Shown in pieces: positions 1-8,169 of a DNA stretch of 64,000 bases. Source of the DNA: Mitsuaria sp. WAJ17. Lineage in GTDB: Bacteria > Pseudomonadota > Gammaproteobacteria > Burkholderiales > Burkholderiaceae_C. Location of the stretch: contig NZ_JACJUG010000015.1 of assembly GCF_014174515.1 (NCBI RefSeq), forward strand, positions 62,001 through 126,000. The letters run 5' to 3'. The stretch's first letter is position 1. Every line of letters starts with the position of its first letter. Made by a program: the position numbers and the translations under genes. Below the pieces are notes generated by a model. It was not told the DNA's origin. It saw nothing but the letters and a program-made list of their open reading frames with translations, and did not search any database.

Positions 1-46
1 CGGGCTCGATCAGCCTCGGTGGCGGGTAGACGGCCTTGGCGGGCAT
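1..46 (-). CDS. Possible 5' end of an unidentified protein (runs off left edge)
   Basis: A minus-strand ATG at position 46 opens a frame reading MPAKAVYPPPRLIEP that leaves the window. Fourteen of its fifteen codons end in G or C, as in the real genes here, whereas the overlapping frame starting at 83 has poor third-position GC. Too little is visible to name a family, there is no clear ribosome binding site, and it could still be chance. Confidence 0.3.
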   Translation of the reverse strand, partial: MPAKAVYPPPRLIEP

Positions 47-149
47 CTTCGGCTTCAAGGGCTGGGGGGCGGGAAGGGGACATCGGCAAAACAGCTGCAG
101 CAGGCCAGCCAATGGTAGGGCATTGTCGGCCGCCGCATGGCGCAGCGCG

Positions 150-179
150 GGGCAATCCCAGCAAACTCAGGGATTGCCC
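150..179 (-). terminator. Hairpin at the end of the EamA gene
   Basis: Perfect inverted repeat GGGCAATCCC / GGGATTGCCC with a 10-nt loop, overlapping the stop codon of the upstream minus-strand gene. No T-run follows on the minus strand, so it is a weak intrinsic terminator candidate or an mRNA-stabilising 3' hairpin. Confidence 0.35.
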
Positions 180-1099
180 TGCTCCGTCAGCGGCATGCCG
201 GTGGGGCGCCCGCCACGTTCGGGCCAGGTCGCCAGCAGCACGCCGCTGAGGGCCAGTCCATAGGCCAGGGCCTGCGTGAGCTGCAGCTGCTCCTCCAGGA
301 AGACCCAGCCCACCAGGGCCGTCGCCACCGGCAGGAAGACCATGAACACCCCGGCCTGCGAGGCCGGCACCGCCCGCAGTCCGCGCATCCACAGCACCAC
401 GGTGATCATGCTGGCTGCGGCCGCGTAGAAGACCAGCAAGGCCCAGTGCGGCGCAGGCACGGCGCCGAAGTCAAAGGACAGCGCCTGCCACAGGCCCAGG
501 GGCGTGACCAGCGCCAATCCCCAGAGGTTGATCAGCGCGCTGATGCGACGCGGGGCCAGGTCTTGCGTCAGGCGCTTGCCGATGACCACATAGGTCCCCT
601 CGCAGAACACCGCGGCCAGCACGAGGGCGATGCCCAGGGGCGTGGACTGCGCTGCACCGCCCTGGCGCTCCAGGGCTACCAGCGCAATGCCCGCTACGCC
701 CAGCACCAGGCCGGCCAGCACCAGCGGCCGCAGTCGTTCCTTGAGAAAGAGGGCGCTGAGCAGAGCCACCGCCGCCGGAATGCCGGACATGATCACCCCG
801 GCCGCCATGGCCGAGCATTGCCGCAGGCCGAAGAGCAGGCAGATGGAGAACAGGAAATTCCCAATGAAGCTCTCCAGGAACAGCAGGCCCCTTGTGCGCG
901 GGCTCAAGGGGGCCGCGCCGGCCGGCGCCTTCACCCAGCCCGCCATCATCAGCGCCGCGATGCCGAAGCGCAGCCAGGCCAGCAGGAAGACCGGAAAGCT
1001 CAGCAGCAGGATCTTGGACAGGCCCACATAGCTGCCAACCAGACTGGTGCTGGCGGCGAGGCAGAGGTAAGCGGCGATGGGCAAGGGTGGGCGGGGCAT
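167..1099 (-). CDS. EamA/DMT-superfamily transporter
   Basis: 310-aa polytopic inner-membrane protein with about ten hydrophobic helices in two EamA repeats (roughly residues 10-140 and 155-290), the usual architecture and size of drug/metabolite exporters. Substrate cannot be read from sequence. The start MPRPPLPIAAYLC leads straight into the first membrane helix. It is divergent from the secreted-protein gene at 1245; the 145-bp gap holds a -10-like TAGAAT near 1162. A second EamA paralogue lies at 17211. Confidence 0.85.
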   Translation of the reverse strand: MPRPPLPIAAYLCLAASTSLVGSYVGLSKILLLSFPVFLLAWLRFGIAALMMAGWVKAPAGAAPLSPRTRGLLFLESFIGNFLFSICLLFGLRQCSAMAAGVIMSGIPAAVALLSALFLKERLRPLVLAGLVLGVAGIALVALERQGGAAQSTPLGIALVLAAVFCEGTYVVIGKRLTQDLAPRRISALINLWGLALVTPLGLWQALSFDFGAVPAPHWALLVFYAAAASMITVVLWMRGLRAVPASQAGVFMVFLPVATALVGWVFLEEQLQLTQALAYGLALSGVLLATWPERGGRPTGMPLTEQGNP

Positions 1100-1244
1100 G
1101 GCCCTGATTTTGCAGGCGTCCTGGCACGTGCCGCGCGTCAGAGTCCGCGCTTGTCCGGTCTAGAATCACTGCCGGTGCCGGCGGCACTCATCAACAGGAA
1201 CAGACAGTGATCCCCGGGCCATGAGCCAAGGGGCGAGGGATTCC

Positions 1245-2132
1245 ATGAAGTACTTGAAACGGGCTGCCCGACGGACGGCCCTGGTGGCCGTGGCAGCGAT
1301 GGCCGCCAACTGCCTGCTGCCGGCCTGCGCCTGGGCTGAGCGCGTGTACCAGGCCCATGACAGTGATCTGTCCAAGCGGGCTCGAACTGTTGGCGTGATG
1401 GTGTTGTCGGGCAGCCGGGCCCGCGTCCAGCAGATCGGGACTCTGCTGATCTCGAAATACAACGAGTTCCGCTTCGAGCCGAGGGACGACGACCTGCTCA
1501 CGGACGCCATCTACCGGGCGGTGCAAGACGAGCTGATGATGGAGGCGCGCTATGAGGTCAGCCGCTTGCCAGTGGACCTGGCCTTTGCGCGCAACGTGCT
1601 GGGGGAGCTGTGGGATCCCAAGACGGGCGTGATGAATCCGTGGCCGGAGGCGCTGGTGACGGCGATCAAGGCGGCTCCCACCGACGCCGTGCTGCTGATC
1701 GTGGACGGCACGGTCTACAACAGTGCCAAGGAGGCAGGCTTCTTCGTCGGCCCGAACTTCGTCGCGAAGGGCAATTGGGTCGGCGGTGGAGACCCCACGG
1801 AAGCGCATCTGCGTTTCGGACTGCGAATGGCCCTGTTCGATCCCGTGGAGGGCAAACCCGTGCGCACGGGTTACGGGTCTGACCGGCCGGACTACAGCCC
1901 GGATGTCGCCACGCTGTGGCCAGCCGGCGGGGGCCGCCCCACGCAAGCGCAATGGCAGCTGATGGCCGACTACCTTGGGAGCCTGAAGTCGGTCTATCGG
2001 CGGGCGCTTCACGAGACCGGCCTGCGCCCATCTTGTGCGCTGCCGTTCTATGAGAGCAACCGCTTGGCGCAGTCCCGCGGTGAATCGCCGCCGCCGACCC
2101 TGCCCGGCACGGACCCAGCACGTTGCCAATGA
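1245..2132 (+). CDS. Putative secreted protein of unknown function
   Basis: 295-aa protein with a Sec-type signal peptide (MKYLKRAARR, hydrophobic core, cleavage after about PACAWA). The ATG at 1245 is preferred over the in-frame ATG at 1221 because GGGGCGAGGGA lies just upstream and the signal peptide begins there. The mature part is soluble and mixed alpha/beta, with no motif I recognise. It ends convergently with the aldehyde dehydrogenase gene. Confidence 0.65.
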   Translation: MKYLKRAARRTALVAVAAMAANCLLPACAWAERVYQAHDSDLSKRARTVGVMVLSGSRARVQQIGTLLISKYNEFRFEPRDDDLLTDAIYRAVQDELMMEARYEVSRLPVDLAFARNVLGELWDPKTGVMNPWPEALVTAIKAAPTDAVLLIVDGTVYNSAKEAGFFVGPNFVAKGNWVGGGDPTEAHLRFGLRMALFDPVEGKPVRTGYGSDRPDYSPDVATLWPAGGGRPTQAQWQLMADYLGSLKSVYRRALHETGLRPSCALPFYESNRLAQSRGESPPPTLPGTDPARCQ

Positions 2133-2145
2133 GCTCCCGCTGAAA

Positions 2146-2164
2146 GGGCCCGCGCCGCGGGCCC
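2146..2164. terminator. Hairpin between convergent genes
   Basis: GGGCCCGC-GCC-GCGGGCCC, an 8-bp perfect stem with a 3-nt loop between the stops at 2132 and 2169, flanked by AAA and TTT. It probably serves both convergent genes, although the T-tract is short. Confidence 0.5.
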
Positions 2165-2168
2165 GCTT

Positions 2169-3662
2169 TCATGCGCCGTTGATGCGCAGCCAGGTCGTCT
2201 TCAGCTCCGTGTACTTGTCGAAGGCATGCAGGCTCTTGTCGCGGCCGTTGCCGGATTGCTTGTAGCCGCCGAAGGGCACGGTCATGTCGTCCTCGTCGTA
2301 CTGGTTGACGTGGACGGTGCCGGCGCGCAGGGCGCGGGCGACGCGGTGGGCGCGGTCGATGTCCTGGCTCCAGACGCTGGCCTGCAGGCCGTAGCTGGAG
2401 TCATTGGCCATGCGGACGGCCTCGGCTTCGTCGTTGAAGCGCAGCACGCTCATCACCGGGCCGAAGATCTCCTCGCGGGCGATCTTCATGCCGTTGCTGA
2501 CGCCGCTGAAGATGGTGGGGGCGACGTAGAAGCCGCCCGTCTCGCTGCGGGCCTGGGTGGCACCGCACAGGGCGCGTGCGCCCTCGGACAGGCCGGACTC
2601 GATGTAGCCCATCACCGTGCGCAGCTGGCCGTCATCGACGAGCGCGCCCATCACGGTGGCGGGGTCCAAGGGGTCACCGGGCTGGTAACGCGGCGCCTGC
2701 TGGGCCAGCAGGGCCTCGAACTCGTCCGCGATGCTGGCGTGCACCATCACTCGCGAGGGCGCATTGCAGCTCTCGCCCTGGTTGAAGAACATGCTGCCGG
2801 CCACGGTGCGCGCAGCGCGGGCCAGGTCCTTGAAGTCGGGGAAGACAAGGAAGGCGCTCTTGCCGCCCAGCTCATTGAAGACGCGCTTGAGGTTGGAACG
2901 CCCGGCGTACTCCAGCATCTTGCGGCCCACCCGCGTGGAGCCGGTGAAGCCGATGGCATCGACGTCCATGTGCAGGGCCAGCGCCTCTCCGGCCTCGTGG
3001 CCGTAGCCGGGGACCACGTTGAACACGCCCTCCGGCAGGCCGGCCTCCAGCGCCAGCTCCGCCAGGCGAAGCGCCGTCAGCGGGGACTTCTCGCTGGGCT
3101 TGAGCACGACCGAGTTGCCCACCGCCAGGGCCGGGCCGAGCTTCCACGAGGCCATGATCATGGGGTAGTTCCAGGGCACGATGGCGCCGATGACGCCCAT
3201 GGGCTCGCGCTGGATCAGGGCCAGGGCGTTGGGGCCGGTGGGGGCGATCTCGTCGTAGATCTTGTCCACGGCCTCGGCATACCACTGGATGCAGCGGGCC
3301 GCGGCCGGCACGTCCACACCCAGGGCGTACTGGATGGGCTTGCCCATGTCCATGGTCTCGAGCAGGGCGAGCTCGTCCCGGGCGGCGAGGATCCTGTCGG
3401 CGAATTTGAGCAGGATCTTTTTGCGCACCGCCGGTGGCTTGGCGGACCAGAGGCCGTCCTCGAAGGCCTGGCGCGCGGCCTGCACCGCGGCGTCAATGTC
3501 CTCGGCGCCGCAGCGGGCGACCTGGCCGATCACGCGGCCATCAATGGGCGAGACGCAGTCGAAGTGCTCACCGCGCACGCTGTCCACACGACGGCCCTTG
3601 ATGAAGGGGCGGCCGTCAATCTGCAGGGCCTGGGCGCGCTGGTGCCAGTCAATGGTGCTCAT
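2169..3662 (-). CDS. puuC: NAD(P)-dependent aldehyde dehydrogenase, PuuC-like
   Basis: 497-aa class aldehyde dehydrogenase. Visible catalytic elements are the oxyanion Asn165 (IVPWNYP), general base Glu264 (VFNELGGKS) and nucleophile Cys299 (NQGESCN), with the cofactor-binding GFTGSTRVG near 238-246. As the last gene of the putrescine block it most plausibly oxidises gamma-glutamyl-gamma-aminobutyraldehyde or 4-aminobutyraldehyde (PuuC/KauB role). The family call is firm; the substrate is inferred from context, and succinate-semialdehyde dehydrogenase activity is an alternative. Confidence 0.85.
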   Translation of the reverse strand: MSTIDWHQRAQALQIDGRPFIKGRRVDSVRGEHFDCVSPIDGRVIGQVARCGAEDIDAAVQAARQAFEDGLWSAKPPAVRKKILLKFADRILAARDELALLETMDMGKPIQYALGVDVPAAARCIQWYAEAVDKIYDEIAPTGPNALALIQREPMGVIGAIVPWNYPMIMASWKLGPALAVGNSVVLKPSEKSPLTALRLAELALEAGLPEGVFNVVPGYGHEAGEALALHMDVDAIGFTGSTRVGRKMLEYAGRSNLKRVFNELGGKSAFLVFPDFKDLARAARTVAGSMFFNQGESCNAPSRVMVHASIADEFEALLAQQAPRYQPGDPLDPATVMGALVDDGQLRTVMGYIESGLSEGARALCGATQARSETGGFYVAPTIFSGVSNGMKIAREEIFGPVMSVLRFNDEAEAVRMANDSSYGLQASVWSQDIDRAHRVARALRAGTVHVNQYDEDDMTVPFGGYKQSGNGRDKSLHAFDKYTELKTTWLRINGA

Positions 3663-3687
3663 GGGGTCATCCGTGATCGTTGGGGAG

Positions 3688-3714
3688 CCCTGCCGGGACG
3701 CGGGTCCCGCAGGG
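3688..3714 (-). terminator. Intergenic hairpin between porin and aldehyde dehydrogenase genes
   Basis: CCCTGC(C)GGGAC / GTCCCGCAGGG forms an 11-bp stem with one bulged C and a GCGG loop. No T-run follows in the direction of transcription, so it is more likely an mRNA processing or partial attenuation hairpin within the operon than a strong terminator. Confidence 0.35.
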
Positions 3715-3721
3715 CCCGCAG

Positions 3722-3751
3722 GCTCAGAAGCTCAGAAGCTCAGAAGCTCAG
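3722..3751. repeat. 8-bp tandem repeat overlapping the porin stop codon
   Basis: GCTCAGAA repeated three times followed by GCTCAG. It includes the stop codon (3740-3742) and last codons of the porin gene, so on the coding strand the Leu-Ser-Phe-stop sequence is reiterated downstream of the real stop. Confidence 0.85.
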
Positions 3752-5146
3752 CACCATGGAGGTGCCCAGCAACTGGTTGGTCTTGGTGAAGCTGCCATCC
3801 TTGGTGTTCAGGAACACAGGCAGGCTGGCGCCATCGTAGCGGTACTCGAGTTTCCAGATCGTGTTCTGGTTGAGCAGGTAGCTCAGACCCAGGCTGAGGG
3901 CGTAGCGGTTCGCGCCCTTGCCGGCGGTGTCGGGGTCGGGGTTGGCCTCGTCCCAGAAGAAGCCATTGCCGCGGCCAATGCCGTTGTGGCTGTCGTCGTA
4001 GCTGTAGCCGAAGAGGCCGCCGCCGTTCTTGCTGTTGCGCAGGTAGTCCAGTCGGCCCGTGACTTCCCAGCGCGGGATGAACTTGTAGGCCATGAGCGTG
4101 GACAGGCCGCTCCAGCTGGCGTCGCGCAGCTGGCCGTCCTCGTTGAAGATGGCGGCATGGCGCTGGCGGCCCCAGGAGAGCTGGCCCTGCCAGGTGAAGT
4201 CGCCGCGGATGAAGTAGGCGTCGATCTCCAGCATGTCCACGCGGGTGTCCTTGCCGGCCTGATCGGCGAAGCGCAGAGCGCCGCTGCCATCCAGGGCATC
4301 GGTGGCGTAGTTGTAGGCCTTGCCGTGCAGGCCGGTGAAGCCGAAGCCCTGGAACTCGCCCTTGGCGTAGTCCACCCGGTAAACGAGGGCCGGCGTCTTG
4401 TTGCCGGCGCTCTTGCGGGAGTTGTTCACATTGGCCAGGCCGGCCTTGATCATCCACTTGCCGCGGGTGATGTCGGCCACGGCGCCGGTGTAGGCAGTGG
4501 GGGCGGTGTAGTCGAACAGCAGGTTGTGGGTGATGAGCTTGTTCAGGGGCGGGGCCGTCATCTCGTAGCCCGTCCAGTCGGGGATCTGGCCGACCCACAG
4601 CCGGGTCTGCAAGTCGCCCAGGGGGATGTTGACGCTGGCCTCATGCACGATGGAGCCGCCGTTGAAGACCGACCCCGTGCCGCGGTCCGGCGCCAGGGTC
4701 AGCTTGTAGCGGGTGCCGCCGTCCATCTCCTTCTGGAAATCCAGCAGGGCCATGCCGAAGTAGCCGGCGTCGTAGGCGTAGGCGTCCTTGTTGAGGAGCT
4801 GGAAGCCGGCGGTGTTCTGGGCCTTGTTGGCGATGAAGGTGGGATCGATGAAGCCGGTGATCTTCAGGTTCTTGAGGCCCAACGCTTCCTGGGAGTCTTC
4901 CAGCGCCTCGGTCTTGACGGCGATGCGGTTGAACTCCCGCACCTGCTCGGGCGTCATGCCCCACTGGGCCTCGCTCGGCTTGGCGTTCTTGGCCTCGGCG
5001 GTCTTGAGCTTGTCCTCCAATTGGGTGACGCGCTCCTTCAGTGCGCGCAGCTCCTTGAGCAGCTCCTCGTTGCTTTGGGCCTGAACGGGCCCGCCATAGG
5101 CCAGGGCCAGGGCGGCGGCGAGGAGGGCCAGGGTGTGCTGCTTCAT
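3740..5146 (-). CDS. Outer-membrane porin-like protein, DUF3138 family
   Basis: 468-aa protein. It has a signal peptide (MKQHTLALLAAALAL, cleavage after PVQAQ), a short coiled-coil (LLKELRALKERVTQLEDKL, residues about 29-48) and a long beta-strand-rich barrel region ending in the C-terminal Phe (MVLSF) typical of outer-membrane barrels. The start at 5146 has AGGAG 9 nt upstream; longer frames lack a signal peptide. It is embedded between potI and the aldehyde dehydrogenase gene on the same strand, so it may be the outer-membrane route for polyamines. That role is inference from position. Confidence 0.75.
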   Translation of the reverse strand: MKQHTLALLAAALALAYGGPVQAQSNEELLKELRALKERVTQLEDKLKTAEAKNAKPSEAQWGMTPEQVREFNRIAVKTEALEDSQEALGLKNLKITGFIDPTFIANKAQNTAGFQLLNKDAYAYDAGYFGMALLDFQKEMDGGTRYKLTLAPDRGTGSVFNGGSIVHEASVNIPLGDLQTRLWVGQIPDWTGYEMTAPPLNKLITHNLLFDYTAPTAYTGAVADITRGKWMIKAGLANVNNSRKSAGNKTPALVYRVDYAKGEFQGFGFTGLHGKAYNYATDALDGSGALRFADQAGKDTRVDMLEIDAYFIRGDFTWQGQLSWGRQRHAAIFNEDGQLRDASWSGLSTLMAYKFIPRWEVTGRLDYLRNSKNGGGLFGYSYDDSHNGIGRGNGFFWDEANPDPDTAGKGANRYALSLGLSYLLNQNTIWKLEYRYDGASLPVFLNTKDGSFTKTNQLLGTSMVLSF

Positions 5147-5225
5147 GGGGAGCTCCTGAGGGGTGAGGTGAGTCGTTGGATAGAATCGTTGACAGGAAGG
5201 AAATCGACGAGGGTGTGTGCCCGGC

Positions 5226-6083
5226 TCAGCTGCTGTCGCGCTGCGCTGCTGCCAGCTCCCGGGCCAGCCGCTGCTCGCGCCGGGCGATGGCCAGGCTGGC
5301 CGCGACGATGCCCAGTGACACCACCACGATGACCACCGTGGCCACCGCATTGATGCTGGGCGACACGCCCAGGCGCGCCCGCGAGAAGATCACCAGCGGC
5401 AGCGTGGTCGAGCCCGGGCCGGAAAGGAAGGCCGAGAGCACCACGTCGTCCAGCGACAGCGTGAAGGTCAACAGCCAGGCCGAGAGCAGGGACTGCGAGA
5501 TCATGGGCAGGGTGACCAGGAAGAAGACCTGCAGCGGCCGCGCACCGAGGTCCATGGCGGCCTCTTCCAGCGAGGGGGGCAGGTCTTGCAGCCGCGCCTG
5601 GATCACGACCGTCGCGTAGGCCAGTCCCAGCAGCAGGTGGCCCAGCCAGATGGTGAGGCTGCCCCGCTCCGGAAAGCCCAGGGCCCGCTGCACCGACACC
5701 AGCATCAGCAGCAGGGACAGGCCCACGATCACCTCCGGCATCACCAGCGGTGCATTGACCATGCCGGCGAAGAGCGTGCGGCCCTTGAAGCGGCGGTACT
5801 TCACCAGCGCGAAGGCCGCGAAGCAGCCCAGCAGCACCGAAGCCGAAGCTGTAAAGAAGGCGATCTTCAGCGAGAGCCACAGTCCGGCGAGCAACTCGCG
5901 GTCCTCGCCCAATTGGCTGTACCAGCTCAGTGTGAATCCGCCCCAGACTGAGGGCACGGGCGAAGCGTTGAAGCTGTAGATCACCAGGGCCAGCAGGGGC
6001 AGGTAGAGGAAGCCGAAGCCCAGCAGCAGCCAGGTGCGGGCCACGGCGCGGCTGCTGCGTTGGCCGAAGATCGCACGGCTCAT
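5226..6083 (-). CDS. potI: Putrescine ABC transporter permease PotI
   Basis: 285-aa inner-membrane permease with six predicted helices. The EAA loop is visible as EEAAMDLGARPLQVF near residue 190, where it contacts the ATPase. The ATG at 6083 overlaps the potH stop by 4 nt (ATGA), a typical translational coupling. It pairs with PotH as the heterodimeric channel of a spermidine/putrescine importer. Confidence 0.9.
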   Translation of the reverse strand: MSRAIFGQRSSRAVARTWLLLGFGFLYLPLLALVIYSFNASPVPSVWGGFTLSWYSQLGEDRELLAGLWLSLKIAFFTASASVLLGCFAAFALVKYRRFKGRTLFAGMVNAPLVMPEVIVGLSLLLMLVSVQRALGFPERGSLTIWLGHLLLGLAYATVVIQARLQDLPPSLEEAAMDLGARPLQVFFLVTLPMISQSLLSAWLLTFTLSLDDVVLSAFLSGPGSTTLPLVIFSRARLGVSPSINAVATVVIVVVSLGIVAASLAIARREQRLARELAAAQRDSS

Positions 6084-7021
6084 GACCTCGCCTCCTGGCT
6101 CTGCGCCTGGTATTTGTTGAAGAGAGCCAGCGGCACGATGATCAGCAGGATCACCACCACCGCCACGGCCGAGGCCATGGGCCAGTCGTTGTTGCTGAAG
6201 AACTCGTCCCAGAGCACGCGGCCTATCATCAGCGTCTGCGGGCCACCCAGCAGCTCGGGGATCACGAACTCGCCCACGCAGGGAATGAAGACCAGCATGG
6301 AGCCCGCGATGATGCCGGCCTTGGACAGCGGAACCGTGATCTTCCAGAAGGCTGTCCAGGGCGTGGCACCCAGGTCCGCCGCAGCCTCCAGCAGGCGCAG
6401 GTCCATCTTGGAGAGGTTGGCGTACAGCGGCAGCACCATGAAGGGCAGGTAGGTGTAGATCATGCCCAGCGCGAGCGAGAAGGGCGTGTTCAGCAGCATG
6501 CCCGGCGCGGGGATCCAGCCGGCTGCGGCCATGAGCTTGTCCAGCCCCAGCGCCTCGATGGCCTGCGCCACCCAACCCTTGTCCGCCAGCAGGCCCTTCC
6601 AGGCATAGACGCGCAGCAGGAAGCTGGTCCAAAAGGGCAGCATCACCAGCATCAGCAGGGCCGGCTGCAGCGTGGCCCGCGCACGTGCCATGAAGTAGGC
6701 GAAGGGATAGCCTATGAACAGGCAGCCCAGCGTGGTGATGCCGGCGTACTTGAGGCTGTTGAGGTAGGCCTTGAAATAGAGCTCGTCCTCGGTGATGAAG
6801 ACGTAGTTGCTGAACTTGACGGTCAGCGTGGCCACGCCGTCGGCGTAGCGCAGCAAGTCCTTCACATGCACGGTCTCCATCTCGGAGACGCTGATCTTCA
6901 GCACGATCAGGAAGGGCAGGGCGAAGAAGGCCAGCAGCCAGGCATAGGGCAGGGCGATCACGGCGCTGCGGCCGCGCCACCAGCGGGGGCGCCAGGCGAG
7001 GAGGGGGGCGAGCGTGCTCAT
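6080..7021 (-). CDS. potH: Putrescine ABC transporter permease PotH
   Basis: 313-aa permease with six membrane helices and an EAA-type loop (LLEAAADLGATPWTAFWK near residue 215). A basic N-terminal stretch precedes the first helix. It lies 7 bp downstream of the ATPase gene and overlaps potI by 4 bp. It is the partner permease of the PotFGHI system. Confidence 0.9.
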   Translation of the reverse strand: MSTLAPLLAWRPRWWRGRSAVIALPYAWLLAFFALPFLIVLKISVSEMETVHVKDLLRYADGVATLTVKFSNYVFITEDELYFKAYLNSLKYAGITTLGCLFIGYPFAYFMARARATLQPALLMLVMLPFWTSFLLRVYAWKGLLADKGWVAQAIEALGLDKLMAAAGWIPAPGMLLNTPFSLALGMIYTYLPFMVLPLYANLSKMDLRLLEAAADLGATPWTAFWKITVPLSKAGIIAGSMLVFIPCVGEFVIPELLGGPQTLMIGRVLWDEFFSNNDWPMASAVAVVVILLIIVPLALFNKYQAQSQEARS

Positions 7022-7028
7022 CAGGGTC

Positions 7029-8138
7029 TCATTGCGTCAGCACGACCTGGGCACTGTCCGTCCATTGCGCCCAGGCCTCGTCGTTCCAGGACAGCACTTC
7101 ATCCGGGTGCCGCGCCGTATTGGCCTGCGACACCTTCAGCACCGCCCCGCTGGGCAATGCCAGGTGGTAGACGGTGTAGCTGCCGAAATAGGACATGTCG
7201 CGGACGCGGCCCCGCACGGCGTTGACATCGGTACGCGCAGGCGGCGTGCGGCCCAGCTGGATCTTCTCGGGCCGCAGCGCCACGGCCAGCTCCATGCCCT
7301 TGGAGCCGGTGATGCCGTGGCCAACGTAATGCCGGCAGTCCGCGCACTGGATCTCCAGGTGGTCGGCTTCGTCCACGACCAGCGTGCCTTCCATGAGGTT
7401 GACGTTGCCGATGAAGTCCGCCACGAAGCGGGTGGCCGGCGTCTCGTAGATCTCACCGGGCGGGCCCACCTGCAGGATGCGTCCTTCGCTCATCACGCCG
7501 ATGCGAGAGGCCATGGTCATGGCCTCTTCCTGGTCGTGGGTCACCATCACGCAGGTCACGCCGACCTCCTCGATGATGTTGACCAGCTCGATCTGTGTCT
7601 CCTCGCGCAGCTTCTTGTCCAGCGCACCCAGGGGCTCGTCCAGCAGCAGCAGCTGCGGCTTCTTGGCCAGGCTGCGGGCCAGGGCCACCCGCTGCTGCTG
7701 GCCGCCCGAAAGCTGGTGCGGCTTGCGCTTGGCGTACTTGCCCAGCTGCACCAGCTTCAACATGGCCTCGACGCGCGCCTCGATCTCGGCCTTGGGGCAG
7801 CCGTCGCGGCGCAGGCCGAAAGCGATGTTGTCCCAGACGCTGAGATGCGGGAACAGCGCATAGCTCTGGAACATCATGTTGATCGGACGCTCGTAGGGCG
7901 CGAGCCCGGCCAGGTCCTGGCCGTTCAGCACGATGCGCCCGCTGGTGGGGGTCTCGAAACCGGCCAGCATGCGCAGCAGCGTGGTCTTGCCGCAGCCGGA
8001 GGAGCCGAGCAGGGCGAAGATCTCGCCCTGCGCGATGTCCAGGGACACGCGGTTGACGGCGATGGCGCCGCCTCCGAAGTCCTTGAGTACCTGGTCGATC
8101 TGCAGGTAGGGCGTCGAGGCGGCGCTGGGGCTCATCAT
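7029..8138 (-). CDS. potG: Putrescine ABC transporter ATPase PotG
   Basis: 369-aa ABC ATPase with Walker A (GSSGCGKTT, about residues 40-48), signature LSGGQQQRVALA (about 143-154) and Walker B (LLLLDEPLGALD, about 161-172). The C-terminal ~120 residues form a TOBE-type regulatory domain (VALRPEKIQLG). This is the PotA/PotG/MalK-type layout. It is transcribed between potF and potH and energises polyamine import at the cytoplasmic face. Confidence 0.92.
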   Translation of the reverse strand: MMSPSAASTPYLQIDQVLKDFGGGAIAVNRVSLDIAQGEIFALLGSSGCGKTTLLRMLAGFETPTSGRIVLNGQDLAGLAPYERPINMMFQSYALFPHLSVWDNIAFGLRRDGCPKAEIEARVEAMLKLVQLGKYAKRKPHQLSGGQQQRVALARSLAKKPQLLLLDEPLGALDKKLREETQIELVNIIEEVGVTCVMVTHDQEEAMTMASRIGVMSEGRILQVGPPGEIYETPATRFVADFIGNVNLMEGTLVVDEADHLEIQCADCRHYVGHGITGSKGMELAVALRPEKIQLGRTPPARTDVNAVRGRVRDMSYFGSYTVYHLALPSGAVLKVSQANTARHPDEVLSWNDEAWAQWTDSAQVVLTQ

Positions 8139-8169
8139 GATGCGGGCGTGCTCCGGGGCAGCTTCAGGT

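Noticed and set aside
2226..3839. Very long plus-strand open frame antisense to the aldehyde dehydrogenase gene
   Set aside because: A shadow of high GC3 on the opposite strand; composition is repetitive Ala/Gly/Val/His and the aldehyde dehydrogenase has all catalytic motifs.
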